Assembly (NCBI GenBank): GCA_913043285.1
Contig: CAJWML010000002.1
Location: 62,001 to 126,000 of the forward strand
Source of the DNA: CAKZNE01 sp002695025
GTDB lineage: Bacteria > Bacteroidota > Bacteroidia > Flavobacteriales > Schleiferiaceae
Direction of reading: 5' to 3'
DNA length: 64,000 bases
The position numbers and the translations under genes were made by a program. A model generated the notes under the pieces. It was not told the origin of the DNA. It searched no databases and worked only from the letters and a program-made list of their open reading frames with translations. Positions 8,733 to 17,231 of the stretch are shown in pieces (the first letter of the stretch is position 1; each line of letters begins with the position of its first letter).

Positions 8733-8758
8733 TTCGCGCGAAGGATTCGCGCGGGAGC
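8733..8758. repeat. REP-like palindrome, copy R1
   Basis: CGCGCGAA (8735-8742), GGA loop, TTCGCGCG (8746-8753), followed by GGAGC. An 8-bp GC-rich perfect stem. The 26-bp unit is the reverse complement of R2 (9286-9311) with a single mismatch. Located 2 bp after the rocD stop, so it may also affect its mRNA 3' end. Confidence 0.8.
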
Positions 8759-8834
8759 GGGCAAAGCTTAACTCGTAATTTCGTTTGGTGTATGGGCTGA
8801 ACTCAAGATCAAGCCTATATTATTTAAGATACTT

Positions 8835-9275
8835 ATGGAATTTAAGCCTTGGTATAGATTATTGGATTATTGGTGCCACAAAAAAGGGCGTTATGGTTTA
8901 ACAATCCCTTTTATGGTTGGAGCAATTAAAGCTAAGGATATTGAAGAAATATTTAATGAAATTAGGTTTGGAGACGATCAACGCCCGTATCCCGTAGTAC
9001 TTAATTTTTGTGAAGAAATAGATGAATATGTTTTATCGATGCCCTCGGCACCTAAAAAATACTTTGACGACTGTAAAGCCTTTGAACGACTTTGCATAGA
9101 TGATGATAAATTGGAGAACTTAGATACGTTCGAGCAGTTGTTAGTGTTTATGAATGCTAAGTATGATAAATATATAAAGGCTGGTACTTATTCCAAGGAT
9201 AACAATGGTAGCTGGAATGGCTTTTCTCCCACAGATATAAGTGATATAGCGAAAGCTGATAGATCCAAATTATAG
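8835..9275 (+). CDS. Hypothetical protein lying between inverted REP-like palindromes
   Basis: A 146-residue protein, acidic and aromatic-rich, without signal peptide or membrane helix. It begins MEFKPWYRLLDYWCHKKGRY and ends in a polar Ser/Asp-rich tail. I recognise no family. The gene is visibly more AT-rich in its third positions than rocD beside it (many AAA, GAT, TTA, ATA codons), suggesting a different origin. It is enclosed by palindromes R1 and R2 in opposite orientation and followed by the RAYT gene, so it may be cargo of, or a passenger next to, that element. Confidence 0.55.
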   Translation: MEFKPWYRLLDYWCHKKGRYGLTIPFMVGAIKAKDIEEIFNEIRFGDDQRPYPVVLNFCEEIDEYVLSMPSAPKKYFDDCKAFERLCIDDDKLENLDTFEQLLVFMNAKYDKYIKAGTYSKDNNGSWNGFSPTDISDIAKADRSKL

Positions 9276-9285
9276 TTCACCCTAT

Positions 9286-9311
9286 GCTCCCGCGCGAATC
9301 TTTCGCGCGAA
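9286..9311. repeat. REP-like palindrome, copy R2
   Basis: GCTCC then CGCGCGAA (9291-9298), TCT loop, TTCGCGCG (9302-9309). Inverted relative to R1. Lies 14 bp beyond the 3' end of the transposase gene. Confidence 0.8.
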
Positions 9312-9325
9312 TCTGGCCCACTGAC

Positions 9326-9880
9326 TTACTTCAAGATCAACAAATCCTCCAGTAAATCTTTCTCTCCGGAATAATCTCTCGCACTGCTGTAGAGGTAATC
9401 TTCCGGATTTTCGACAAGGCCCGCTTTAACCGGGTTATTATGTAAGTAATCTATTTTCTGAGCGGTAACCTTTAGGCTCCATAACTCAATAGGATGATTA
9501 TCGTGTTGCCAGAATTGGAATTGTTGAACATTGGAACTTCTTTTCGCTTCTGTAGCAAACCGGTTCAGAAGGAATTCTCTGCGGTTTTCCAATGGATTTT
9601 CATGGATGCCTTTTACCAGGGCCTTGCTTGTAAATCGTTTAAAATCGCCCAGTAATAGCTCCGGCCTTTGATCTTTTACGCTACGGAAGATCAAGTGGAT
9701 ATGATTGTTCATGATGACCCAGGCTGAAATCTCCATGCCTTTTTCCTTCTGACAAAAACGTAAGCTATCTAGTAAGATGTTTTTGTATTCCGCTTGCGTA
9801 AAAACATCCAACCAACCCACTACCGCAAAACTTACAAAGTACAATCCTTCCGGATTATGGAATTTATAATTCCGGCTCAT
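9326..9880 (-). CDS. REP-associated tyrosine transposase (RAYT, Y1_Tnp family)
   Basis: A 184-residue single-domain Y1 transposase of the TnpA-REP/RAYT group. Diagnostic parts: YFVSFAVVGWLDVF near residue 14, the HUH-type metal motif in WVIMNNHIHLIF (about 54-65), WQHDNHPIEL (about 121-130), and the catalytic-tyrosine helix DYLHNNPVKAGLV (about 143-156). The final YSSARDY is also usual for the family. These enzymes nick and join single-stranded DNA and are thought to mobilise REP palindromes. R2 lies directly behind the gene and R3 about 95 bp before it. The frame is intact. Confidence 0.9.
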   Translation of the reverse strand: MSRNYKFHNPEGLYFVSFAVVGWLDVFTQAEYKNILLDSLRFCQKEKGMEISAWVIMNNHIHLIFRSVKDQRPELLLGDFKRFTSKALVKGIHENPLENRREFLLNRFATEAKRSSNVQQFQFWQHDNHPIELWSLKVTAQKIDYLHNNPVKAGLVENPEDYLYSSARDYSGEKDLLEDLLILK

Positions 9881-9932
9881 ACTGGAAAGATAATCAGAAG
9901 AGATAAATAAAATTAAATAGCCGTTAATAGCC

Positions 9933-10110
9933 CGTGATGTAATCGGAGTTTTCAGTTTGAGAGGTTAATGATGGCCGCGCGAAAGATTCGCGCGATAGCC
10001 ATGAGTAGGACGAGGAGTTGGAAGGTAGGTAAAAGTCGCGCGATATAATCACGGGGGCTTTAAGTTTGACAGATAATGGTGGCGCGATGTGATCGAACGA
10101 AAGTTTTGTG
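9933..10110. repeat. Degenerate direct duplication containing palindrome R3
   Basis: Two diverged units about 105 bp apart. Unit A (from 9933) reads GTGATGTAATC, then TCAGTTTGAGA and TTAATGATGG into R3. Unit B (from 10038) reads GCGATATAATC, then TAAGTTTGACA and ATAATGGTGG into CGCGATGTGATCG, a decayed palindrome. Unit B looks like an older, eroded copy. The rest of the gap (to 10269) contains a tandem TTGGTACTT but no supported gene. Confidence 0.5.
9976..9994. repeat. REP-like palindrome, copy R3
   Basis: CGCGCGAA, AGA loop, TTCGCGCG: the exact reverse complement of the R2 core. It lies upstream of the RAYT start, so the transposase gene is bracketed by R2 and R3 as an inverted pair. Confidence 0.8.
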
Positions 10111-10269
10111 ATAGTTGTGCGTCAGCCATGGCTCTGATCAGGGACCCGGTTGGTACTTTGGTACTTTATAGGGGGTGTTGCAGCAGACACTGTCAATTGT
10201 CGTATTTCACCCTCCGTACTATGCCGGCTTTGTACTTATTTTGAGCAATAGAACTTCTAAAGAAATACC

Positions 10270-10491
10270 ATGTCATTTCAAGCCTATCTGGATAATATTG
10301 AAAGCAAGACCGGCAAGAGTCCGTCCGATTTTAAGGAGCTGGCCGAACAAAAGGGATTTACCGAGAACGGGAAGATCAGGAAAGATGTAAAAGCCACCCA
10401 GATCACCGATTGGCTGAAGGCGGAATTTGAATTGGGACACGGTCATGCCATGGCTATCTATGCCTTACTCAAAGGAAAAAAACCAGATTAG
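10270..10491 (+). CDS. DUF4287 domain protein
   Basis: A 73-residue cytosolic protein spanning a whole DUF4287 domain: FQAYLDNIESKTGKSP at the start, ELAEQKGF in the middle and ITDWLKAEFELGHGHAMAIY near the end. The family is widespread, alone or fused to DUF5655, and has no established function. The ATG at 10270 fits the domain start; the overlapping frame from 10175 is a shadow. It precedes the copper ATPase by 142 bp on the same strand, with no evidence for a functional link. Confidence 0.85.
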   Translation: MSFQAYLDNIESKTGKSPSDFKELAEQKGFTENGKIRKDVKATQITDWLKAEFELGHGHAMAIYALLKGKKPD

Positions 10492-10633
10492 GATACCGGA
10501 ACAAAATCAACAGCAGGCTTGCACGGGAAACGGTGAAGCTTTTTGGAAATTCTACAATACTCTTCCACAATAGTGTAAGCGGAATATTTTGGTTTGTGAT
10601 CAACTTTACCTTGTAAATTAAATTAAGGTAATA

Positions 10634-13144
10634 ATGACCCACACCTATACTATATCAGGAATGTCCTGCAATGGCTGCCGCACCCACGTGGAGGGAGCCT
10701 TGAACAAAGTACCCGGAGTCATACAGGCCACCGTTAAGCTGCAGGAGGAAGAAGCGGTAATAGAGATGGATTCTCCTATTGACCTGGAAGTTTTCCGGGA
10801 AGCCCTGCACAAAGAGGGAGGCAGGTATAACATTCATCCTTCCGGTGGGCATACACATTCTGAACATAAACATGCCAGTCATTCCCATCCGCAAAGCAAA
10901 GGGAAGGGTACGGGAAAGTTTTATTGCCCTATGCATTGCGAGGGCGATAAAACCTATGATGAACCGGGAGACTGCCCGGTATGCGGGATGGACCTGGTGG
11001 AGGAGCAAAGTCTGGCAGCCGTTTCTACCGGAGAATGGACCTGCCCTATGCACCCGGAAGTGGTGAAAGATGAGCCGGGTGACTGCCCGATCTGTGGAAT
11101 GGAGCTGGTACCTAAGGAACCCGATCTTTCAGCCGAAGAGAAAACCTATGCCAAACTGCTCAGGAAATTCCGTATAGCTACAGCTTTCACTTTACCGATA
11201 TTTCTCATCGCCATGAGCGAGATGGTGCCCGGCAACCCTATCTACAGGCTTATGCCCTTAAAATACTGGAACTGGGTACAATTTGCTCTATCCCTGCCGG
11301 TGGTGTTTTATGCCACCTGGATGTTTTTCCAGCGGGCGTACAGCAGCGTGCGCAGGATGAGCCCCAATATGTTTACGTTGATCGGTTTAGGTGCCGGAGT
11401 AGCCTGGTTGTTCAGCGTTTCCGGCTTATTGTTTCCCGGGGCATTTCCCGAGCAGTTTAAAACTGAAGCGGGTACCGTGCATGTGTACTTTGAAGCCGCC
11501 ACGGTTATCCTCACCCTGGTACTGTTGGGCCAGTTACTGGAAGCACGTGCCCATAGTAAAACCAATTCAGCTGTAAAGGAGCTATTGAAACTGGCGCCTA
11601 ATACTGCCATTAAAATGGAGGCCGGGCAGGAAGTACGGGTGGGTATAGATAAGATTGTACCGGGAGATATACTTAAAGTAAAGCCTGGCGAAAAGATCCC
11701 GGTGGATGGGGTACTGACCGAGGGAGACACCAGTGTGGATGAATCCATGATCAGTGGTGAGCCTATACCGGTGCGTAAAACTGCGGGAGATCCGGTGAGC
11801 AGCGGAACCATCAACGGCAATCAGTCTTTTTTGATGAAGGCGGAGAAGGTGGGTAGTGATACGCTATTATCGCAGATCATTCAAATGGTAAATGATGCCA
11901 GCCGCAGCCGGGCTCCTATCCAGAAGCTGGCCGATAAGGTTTCCGGTTACTTTGTGCCGATTGTAGTGCTTATTGCCCTGCTAACCTTTGGAGCCTGGGC
12001 TATTTGGGGACCTCAACCGGCATACGTATATGCCCTGGTGAATGCTATTGCCGTGTTGATTATTGCCTGCCCCTGCGCCCTGGGTTTAGCCACCCCCATG
12101 TCTGTAATGGTGGGGGTAGGTAAGGGAGCCCAGAACGGTGTGCTGGTAAAAAATGCTGAGGCCCTGGAGAAAATGGATAAGGTAACCACGCTCATAGTGG
12201 ATAAGACCGGTACCCTCACGGAGGGTAAACCTACGGTTGAGAAAGTAGCATCGTTTAAGAGGGACTTTACCGATATGGAAATACTTCGGTACATGCTTTC
12301 CCTGAATATCCATAGCGAGCACCCCCTGGCGGATGCTATTGTACAATACGGTAAGGAGCAACGTATAGAAGCTTATAAAGTCCTGGACTTTAAAGCGGTT
12401 ACAGGTAAAGGAGTGGAAGGCGAGGCTAACGATAGTAAGCTGGCCCTGGGAAACCCCGAGATGATGGAATATGCCGGGGCTTACTTGAGTGGGGAAATGG
12501 CACAGGAAGCCCGTACCTACCAAAAACAAGGGAAAACCGTATCATTTCTGGCTATAGAAGGAGAAGTGGCCGGGTATATAGTCATAGGAGATAAGATCAA
12601 GAAAAGTAGTGCCAGGGCCATTGAAAAGCTCCAGGAAAAAGGTGTCAAAGTGGTGATGCTGACCGGTGATAATCACGAAACAGCCCAGGCCGTGGCTCAG
12701 GAATTGAACCTGGCCGATTTTAAAGCCAATATGCTGCCCGAGGATAAGCTTAAGGAAGTGGAGAGGCTACAGCAGGAGGGAGAGCTGGTAGCCATGGCCG
12801 GTGATGGAATAAATGATGCCCCTGCCTTAGCTAAAAGTGACGTAGGTATTGCCATGGGAACCGGGACGGACGTAGCCATTGAAAGTGCCATGATAACCCT
12901 GGTAAAGGGCGATTTACAGGGTATCGTAAAAGCCAGGAACCTGGGAGATGCCGTTATGAAAAACATCCGGCAAAACCTGTTTTTTGCCCTCGCCTACAAT
13001 ACCCTGGGAGTACCCATTGCCGCTGGGGTGTTATTTCCTTTCTTCGGTATATTGCTGTCACCCATGATTGCAGCCCTGGCCATGAGCTTCAGTTCCGTTT
13101 CGGTTATTGGCAATGCTTTGCGGTTAAGGAGTAAGGATCTTTAA
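10634..13144 (+). CDS. copA: Copper-translocating P-type ATPase (P1B)
   Basis: 836 residues. In order: an N-terminal HMA domain with GMSCNGC (Cys12 and Cys15); a His-rich linker (about 70-90); two tandem heavy-metal-binding repeats, each CPMH...EPGDCPxCGM (about 98-160); then the P1B core with eight predicted helices. Core motifs are SGEP (actuator), IIACPCALGLATP (CPC copper site in helix six), DKTGTLTEG (phosphorylated Asp), SEHPLADAI (nucleotide-binding HP) and MAGDGINDAPAL. It pumps Cu(I) out of the cytoplasm. No adjacent copper chaperone or CsoR/CueR-type regulator is seen. Convergent with the VanX-like gene. Confidence 0.93.
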   Translation: MTHTYTISGMSCNGCRTHVEGALNKVPGVIQATVKLQEEEAVIEMDSPIDLEVFREALHKEGGRYNIHPSGGHTHSEHKHASHSHPQSKGKGTGKFYCPMHCEGDKTYDEPGDCPVCGMDLVEEQSLAAVSTGEWTCPMHPEVVKDEPGDCPICGMELVPKEPDLSAEEKTYAKLLRKFRIATAFTLPIFLIAMSEMVPGNPIYRLMPLKYWNWVQFALSLPVVFYATWMFFQRAYSSVRRMSPNMFTLIGLGAGVAWLFSVSGLLFPGAFPEQFKTEAGTVHVYFEAATVILTLVLLGQLLEARAHSKTNSAVKELLKLAPNTAIKMEAGQEVRVGIDKIVPGDILKVKPGEKIPVDGVLTEGDTSVDESMISGEPIPVRKTAGDPVSSGTINGNQSFLMKAEKVGSDTLLSQIIQMVNDASRSRAPIQKLADKVSGYFVPIVVLIALLTFGAWAIWGPQPAYVYALVNAIAVLIIACPCALGLATPMSVMVGVGKGAQNGVLVKNAEALEKMDKVTTLIVDKTGTLTEGKPTVEKVASFKRDFTDMEILRYMLSLNIHSEHPLADAIVQYGKEQRIEAYKVLDFKAVTGKGVEGEANDSKLALGNPEMMEYAGAYLSGEMAQEARTYQKQGKTVSFLAIEGEVAGYIVIGDKIKKSSARAIEKLQEKGVKVVMLTGDNHETAQAVAQELNLADFKANMLPEDKLKEVERLQQEGELVAMAGDGINDAPALAKSDVGIAMGTGTDVAIESAMITLVKGDLQGIVKARNLGDAVMKNIRQNLFFALAYNTLGVPIAAGVLFPFFGILLSPMIAALAMSFSSVSVIGNALRLRSKDL

Positions 13145-13161
13145 AAGGAGCTTAGCCCCGG

Positions 13162-13836
13162 TTACCGTACGGGAAAGTCAAAATAAGTATCCGGAAAAGG
13201 TTCCCCGTCTAGCGTAAAATGCCACCATTCAGTAGGTAAATGCAGGAAACCGTGTTTCTCCATACTTCTTTGTAATAACATGCGGTTCACGTATTGCGTT
13301 TCGGTAATGGAAGCCATGTGGGTAGGCCAGGATACCGGGCTGAAGTAATCGTAAGGCGTACCCATATCTACCTCTTTACCGTCTTCCAGGTATACAAGGG
13401 TTACATCTACCGTGCTGCCCCGGCTATGGCTGGAGCGTGCTGCGATGTAGCCTTTCTCGAAAAGCTCTGATTTCTTCACCTGAGGATAGTAGGATGATTT
13501 CATGGCAGTGTCGCTGAGGTCTTTGGCCCATTCTACAAAGTCGTTCACGGCCCGTTGAGGACGGTAGGCGTCAAATACCTTGAGTCCAAGCTTCTTTTGC
13601 GCCAGATCAGCCTGTACCGCTTTCAGGGCATTGGTAGCTTGCATACTAAGGATACACTTTCGGGATTCGTAACCGTTCACCGGGCGTCCCATAAAGTTGT
13701 TTTGGGAAGTATAACGCAACTCTACCTGTAGCGAGGGGATGTAGTCCTCCACGTATACAAATCCCTCCGGCAGCTTATGCTGCGCAGGAATAAAAGCCAG
13801 GAGGCTCCCCAGCGCCATAAAAAGCAGTTTTTTCAT
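13162..13836 (-). CDS. D-alanyl-D-alanine dipeptidase (VanX/DdpX, peptidase M15D)
   Basis: A 224-residue secreted protein with an N-terminal signal peptide (LLFMALGSLLAFIPA). It has the M15D zinc-site motifs: SSHSRGSTVDVTLV (His and Asp ligands) around residue 135 and ETEW-type catalytic segment PTEWWHFTL near 202 with the last His ligand, plus VFDAYRPQRAV. The enzyme cleaves D-Ala-D-Ala, here more likely for peptidoglycan fragment use than for vancomycin resistance, since no VanH/VanA partners are near. Its ATG overlaps the stop of the hemerythrin gene by 4 bp, so the two are co-transcribed. Confidence 0.9.
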   Translation of the reverse strand: MKKLLFMALGSLLAFIPAQHKLPEGFVYVEDYIPSLQVELRYTSQNNFMGRPVNGYESRKCILSMQATNALKAVQADLAQKKLGLKVFDAYRPQRAVNDFVEWAKDLSDTAMKSSYYPQVKKSELFEKGYIAARSSHSRGSTVDVTLVYLEDGKEVDMGTPYDYFSPVSWPTHMASITETQYVNRMLLQRSMEKHGFLHLPTEWWHFTLDGEPFPDTYFDFPVR

Positions 13837-14267
13837 CGGTTCTCTTCGATGGCTTTACGGTAATTCTGCCCTAAAGTAGTTTTTTGGGTTTCATTCAGGG
13901 CTTTCCCGGCCATTTGAAAAACTTCATGCTCCTCTTCATCCAGGTGGTGATGCACCCGTTCGTGCAGCTTTTTGGCTACCGCCACCCAGTGGGGCGAACT
14001 ATAATCCGTATTTTCCAGTTCTTCGATCAGTTCATCCATTTCATGATGCTCTGCAATACTGTGACGGGCTTTTTCCTGCGTCAGGTCACTATCAATAAGG
14101 GGCTTGTAAAAGTAGCGTTCTTCCGCATCCGCATGGATCTGTAATTCGTGTTTGAGTTTTTGGAAGATCTCATCCCGCCCTTCGCTGTCTCCGTGGGTTT
14201 TTACCAGGATATCTACCAGGGTACGTTGTTTTTGGTGGTCTTCACGCAGTGATTCAAAGATGTTCAT
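13833..14267 (-). CDS. Hemerythrin HHE cation-binding domain protein
   Basis: A 144-residue all-helical cytosolic protein. HxxxE-type iron-ligand segments are visible: DHQKQRTLVD near the N terminus, HADAEERYFY around 50, HSIAEHHEMDE around 75 and HERVHHHLDEEEHEVF around 107. Such domains carry a di-iron centre and may sense or store O2 or protect against nitric oxide or peroxide. It is the promoter-proximal gene of a two-gene unit with the VanX-like dipeptidase (4-bp ATGA overlap); the functional link is not obvious. Confidence 0.85.
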   Translation of the reverse strand: MNIFESLREDHQKQRTLVDILVKTHGDSEGRDEIFQKLKHELQIHADAEERYFYKPLIDSDLTQEKARHSIAEHHEMDELIEELENTDYSSPHWVAVAKKLHERVHHHLDEEEHEVFQMAGKALNETQKTTLGQNYRKAIEENR

Positions 14268-14388
14268 AAGTGCTTGTTTTCATAAACTAACTGACATTTC
14301 TCCTCAATGTTCCGGAAAAACCAGGCAACTATTATAAAGCTGATAGGTCTATTAGATAACCCAATAAAATTAACCCAATAATTCTGCT

Positions 14389-16878
14389 ATGAAAACGATT
14401 ACTCAATGGAGGTTTTACACCTTTATTAGCCTGCTTCTTACAGGCCCCTTTTTGTACGCACAACCTTGCCTTTATAAATATGTTGGCGGAAGTGGCCATA
14501 TTCAACAGGTATACGAAGCGACAGACAGTACCATCTGGGTGGCTACTACCAGGGGCGTATTTCGCATGGATGATTTGAACAGCCCGGTGGTTTACGATCC
14601 GATATTACCCAGTGCCGGCAATGCCGTGCCCGTTTTTAAACTGGTGGAAGCGGACGGTTATATGTGGGCTGCCACAGAAGAAAGCGGTATCTTCCGCTAC
14701 GATGGTTTTAACTGGCTGAATTTTGCGCCCTTTAACGGCCTTCCCAGCAGTAATGTGAATGATATCACGGTGGATGGGAACGATCGTTTGTGGGTGGCCA
14801 CGGATAAAGGAATAGCCATGCTGGACGCCACAGGTGTCAACTTTAACATATATACCCCCTTTTCCAATAATGATGTGTGGGCCATTGGTGCCAACGGCAC
14901 GGATGTTTATGCTTCCAGCCGTTCACAAACTACCCAGATCATGTATTTTGACGGTACCGCCTGGAATTCGGTGCCGGATAATTCTACCAATATTGCTGGT
15001 CGCAGGGTTAACCAATTAAAGTTTGATACGGCAGGCACTATGTACACCCTGGCCCTTGGAGGTGTACTCTCCCAATATAAAGATGGGGTATGGAGCACCC
15101 TTCCCGGCAACGCTTTGGATTTTACTATTGATGGTACAGACCTTTATTTTCTAAGTAAAAACACGCAGAATTACCTGATCCGTAAAAGGGACACAATTAC
15201 AGATACCCTACAGGCCGAAATATGTCTTTCCGGCCAGTCCTCGGGTCTGTACAGCAGCCGCGAACCCGGTTCTTTCTGGCTGGGGGGAGAAGTGGCTTAT
15301 ACCAATTATGTTTCAAAGACACATATTAGTAGTGCTGAGTCCTATGGTACCCTTGCGGTTAATGGAATTAAGGCGGGATTTTACAAAGGTGGAGACTTGT
15401 TCCTGAACCCGGAAGGTGAGGAGTTCAGTGATATTCGTCCCAATGTACCCGGGGGCCCAGGCTATATTTATACCTCCAATTTATGGGTTAAAGGTTCTTC
15501 GGGGGGAAACGAAAAAGTTTCCGCAGCTACCTATGCACTTCTTCGCGATTTTAACTCCGGACCGGTATCCGGTCTCTACGATTCTGATTACATCCATCGT
15601 TACGACCGTGTGTGGAAGGTAAATAAAGCACAGATTGCCGATTTCAAAGCTAATTACAATACTCCCGGTTATAGTATTCCCGAGGCAATCTTAAACTGGC
15701 CGGGCAATGGCGATGTGCTGAAAGGAGAGGCTCCCGTCCTGGCGCCCTTTGAAGACCTGAACAACAACGGTATTTATGAACCCTATATGGGCGAATATCC
15801 CTATATCAAAGGAGATGAAGCTATCTATTTTATAATCAATGATACCCGTGGGCTATCCTTACAAACGGAAAGTGTGCCTGTTGGGGTGGAGATACATTGT
15901 ATGGCTTATGCCTTTGATACTACGGATGAAGCCCTGGCTAATACTATCTTCCTGGGGTACCGCATTTTCAATCGCTCCGGGACTACACTAACCAATTTCA
16001 AAACGGGCTTTTGGAGTGATTTTGACCTTGGGGCTCCATGGGATGACCGTGTAGGCTGTGATAGCCGGTTAAACCTGATGTACAGCTATAATGGGGATAG
16101 CAATGATGAAGGACCCTTGGGATTTGGAGCCTTCCCCCCGGCCTCAGGTATTCTTTTCCTTTCGGACTCATTGCGGGGCACCCTGAATTACCTTTCCTAT
16201 TCGCTTAACGGACCAGATGCAATGCATGCTCCTGAGAATGCCGCAAATTTTATAAATTATATGGATCAGAAGTGGTTAGATGGATCATTATTACGTCTCG
16301 AAAACCCTTCCGGGCCCAGCAATAACCGTAATGGTGACGGTTATGATCCTATGGGCAGTTACCCCGCCACCAATTTCCATTTTAATGATAAGGACCAGTG
16401 GTTCCAGCCGGTCTACCTGGAAGGGGATATGAGAAGTTTAGGGGTGGGGTCTGAGGTTACCTTGCAGGACAATGAGAGTTATTGTTTTGAGATCGCTTTT
16501 TTACAGGCGCGTGATCAAAGCTCTCCGGATTTCATGGCATCACTGAATCTGCTTAAATCCAGGGCTGCGGACCTGCGTAGTTTTTACGCTGCAAATAATG
16601 AAGGCTGTTTGGAGAACGTAGTGTCCCTGAGGGAAGAAACAAAGTCTCCACAGGCATTTATCTATCCCAACCCAGCCCGTACGCGGCTCTTTATCCGGGA
16701 GGGTGAAGAGCTGGCCATCCAAACAGTACGGATGTTCACCATGAACGGTGTAAAGCTTAAGGATATTACCCGGGAATGGTACAGCATCGATATAGCTGAA
16801 TTGCCAACCGGGGTTTACCTGGTACAACTGCAGTTTGAAGATGGAACCACCTCCGTGCAAAAAATAATGAAGGAATAG
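14389..16878 (+). CDS. Secreted two-component-regulator-propeller-like protein with T9SS type A sorting domain
   Basis: 829 residues. A signal peptide (to about 25, ending LYAQ) leads into an N-terminal half with repeated propeller blades of the sensor-regulator kind: STIWVATTRGVFRMD, GYMWAATEESGIFRYDG, DRLWVATDKGIAMLD. The middle part is unassigned and Gly/Asp/Asn-rich. The last 80 residues form a type IX secretion C-terminal domain: FIYPNPARTRLFI, an MFTMNGV strand and LPTGVYLVQLQFEDG. It is thus exported across the outer membrane and anchored or released. No catalytic domain is recognised. A terminator follows. Confidence 0.8.
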   Translation: MKTITQWRFYTFISLLLTGPFLYAQPCLYKYVGGSGHIQQVYEATDSTIWVATTRGVFRMDDLNSPVVYDPILPSAGNAVPVFKLVEADGYMWAATEESGIFRYDGFNWLNFAPFNGLPSSNVNDITVDGNDRLWVATDKGIAMLDATGVNFNIYTPFSNNDVWAIGANGTDVYASSRSQTTQIMYFDGTAWNSVPDNSTNIAGRRVNQLKFDTAGTMYTLALGGVLSQYKDGVWSTLPGNALDFTIDGTDLYFLSKNTQNYLIRKRDTITDTLQAEICLSGQSSGLYSSREPGSFWLGGEVAYTNYVSKTHISSAESYGTLAVNGIKAGFYKGGDLFLNPEGEEFSDIRPNVPGGPGYIYTSNLWVKGSSGGNEKVSAATYALLRDFNSGPVSGLYDSDYIHRYDRVWKVNKAQIADFKANYNTPGYSIPEAILNWPGNGDVLKGEAPVLAPFEDLNNNGIYEPYMGEYPYIKGDEAIYFIINDTRGLSLQTESVPVGVEIHCMAYAFDTTDEALANTIFLGYRIFNRSGTTLTNFKTGFWSDFDLGAPWDDRVGCDSRLNLMYSYNGDSNDEGPLGFGAFPPASGILFLSDSLRGTLNYLSYSLNGPDAMHAPENAANFINYMDQKWLDGSLLRLENPSGPSNNRNGDGYDPMGSYPATNFHFNDKDQWFQPVYLEGDMRSLGVGSEVTLQDNESYCFEIAFLQARDQSSPDFMASLNLLKSRAADLRSFYAANNEGCLENVVSLREETKSPQAFIYPNPARTRLFIREGEELAIQTVRMFTMNGVKLKDITREWYSIDIAELPTGVYLVQLQFEDGTTSVQKIMKE

Positions 16879-16899
16879 AAGAATCCCTGTTGACCCAAG

Positions 16900-16933
16900 A
16901 GCCCTGGTATGCGCCCGCTGCCGGGGCTTTTTT
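16900..16933 (+). terminator. Intrinsic terminator after the T9SS protein gene
   Basis: AGCCCTGG (16900-16907) pairs with CCGGGGCT (16921-16928, one G-T pair), followed by six T. The T-tract reaches the stop codon of the convergent GNAT gene. Confidence 0.7.
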
Positions 16934-17231
16934 AATCCAGATTAATGCCCTTCATCACCAGCCTTTGCCACTTGGGGTGTTCTTTTAAAAAGTGAACCAC
17001 AAAAGGGCAGAGGGGAACCAGTTCCAGCTTCTGCTGGTCTATTTCCTTAAGCACCAGCTCCACTATTTTGGATCCGATACCCTGACCTCCCAATGTTTTA
17101 GGGACTTCAGTATGGGTAAGATAAACCTTGTTCTGGGCCTTTATGTACTCAATGTAGGCCATTTGATCACCAGTAAGGTGCATTTCGTAACGTTTTTCCC
17201 CGGTATTATCGGAGATAGAATATTCAGCCAT
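16932..17231 (-). CDS. GNAT-like N-acetyltransferase (GCN5-like, YidJ/Gtn-type)
   Basis: A compact 99-residue acetyltransferase-like protein of the short GCN5-like family (PF14542). The acyl-CoA-binding signature TLGGQGIGSKIVELVL is around residues 45-60, followed by a short helix and VPLCPFVVHFLKEHP. The short length is normal for this family; substrate unknown. Its start overlaps the kdsC stop (TGATG), so it is the last gene of the Kdo cluster and translationally coupled to it. Whether it acts in that pathway is unknown. Confidence 0.8.
   Translation of the reverse strand: MAEYSISDNTGEKRYEMHLTGDQMAYIEYIKAQNKVYLTHTEVPKTLGGQGIGSKIVELVLKEIDQQKLELVPLCPFVVHFLKEHPKWQRLVMKGINLD

Noticed and set aside
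8733..10110. CRISPR-like array of short repeats
   Set aside because: The repeats alternate in orientation and have irregular spacing with genes between them; they are palindromes linked to a Y1 transposase, not a CRISPR array.
10175..10390. 71-codon frame overlapping DUF4287
   Set aside because: It is an out-of-frame shadow of the well-supported DUF4287 gene.
13162..14267. Vancomycin-resistance locus
   Set aside because: Only a VanX-like dipeptidase is present; there is no VanH, VanA-type ligase or VanRS, so a peptidoglycan-turnover role is more likely.
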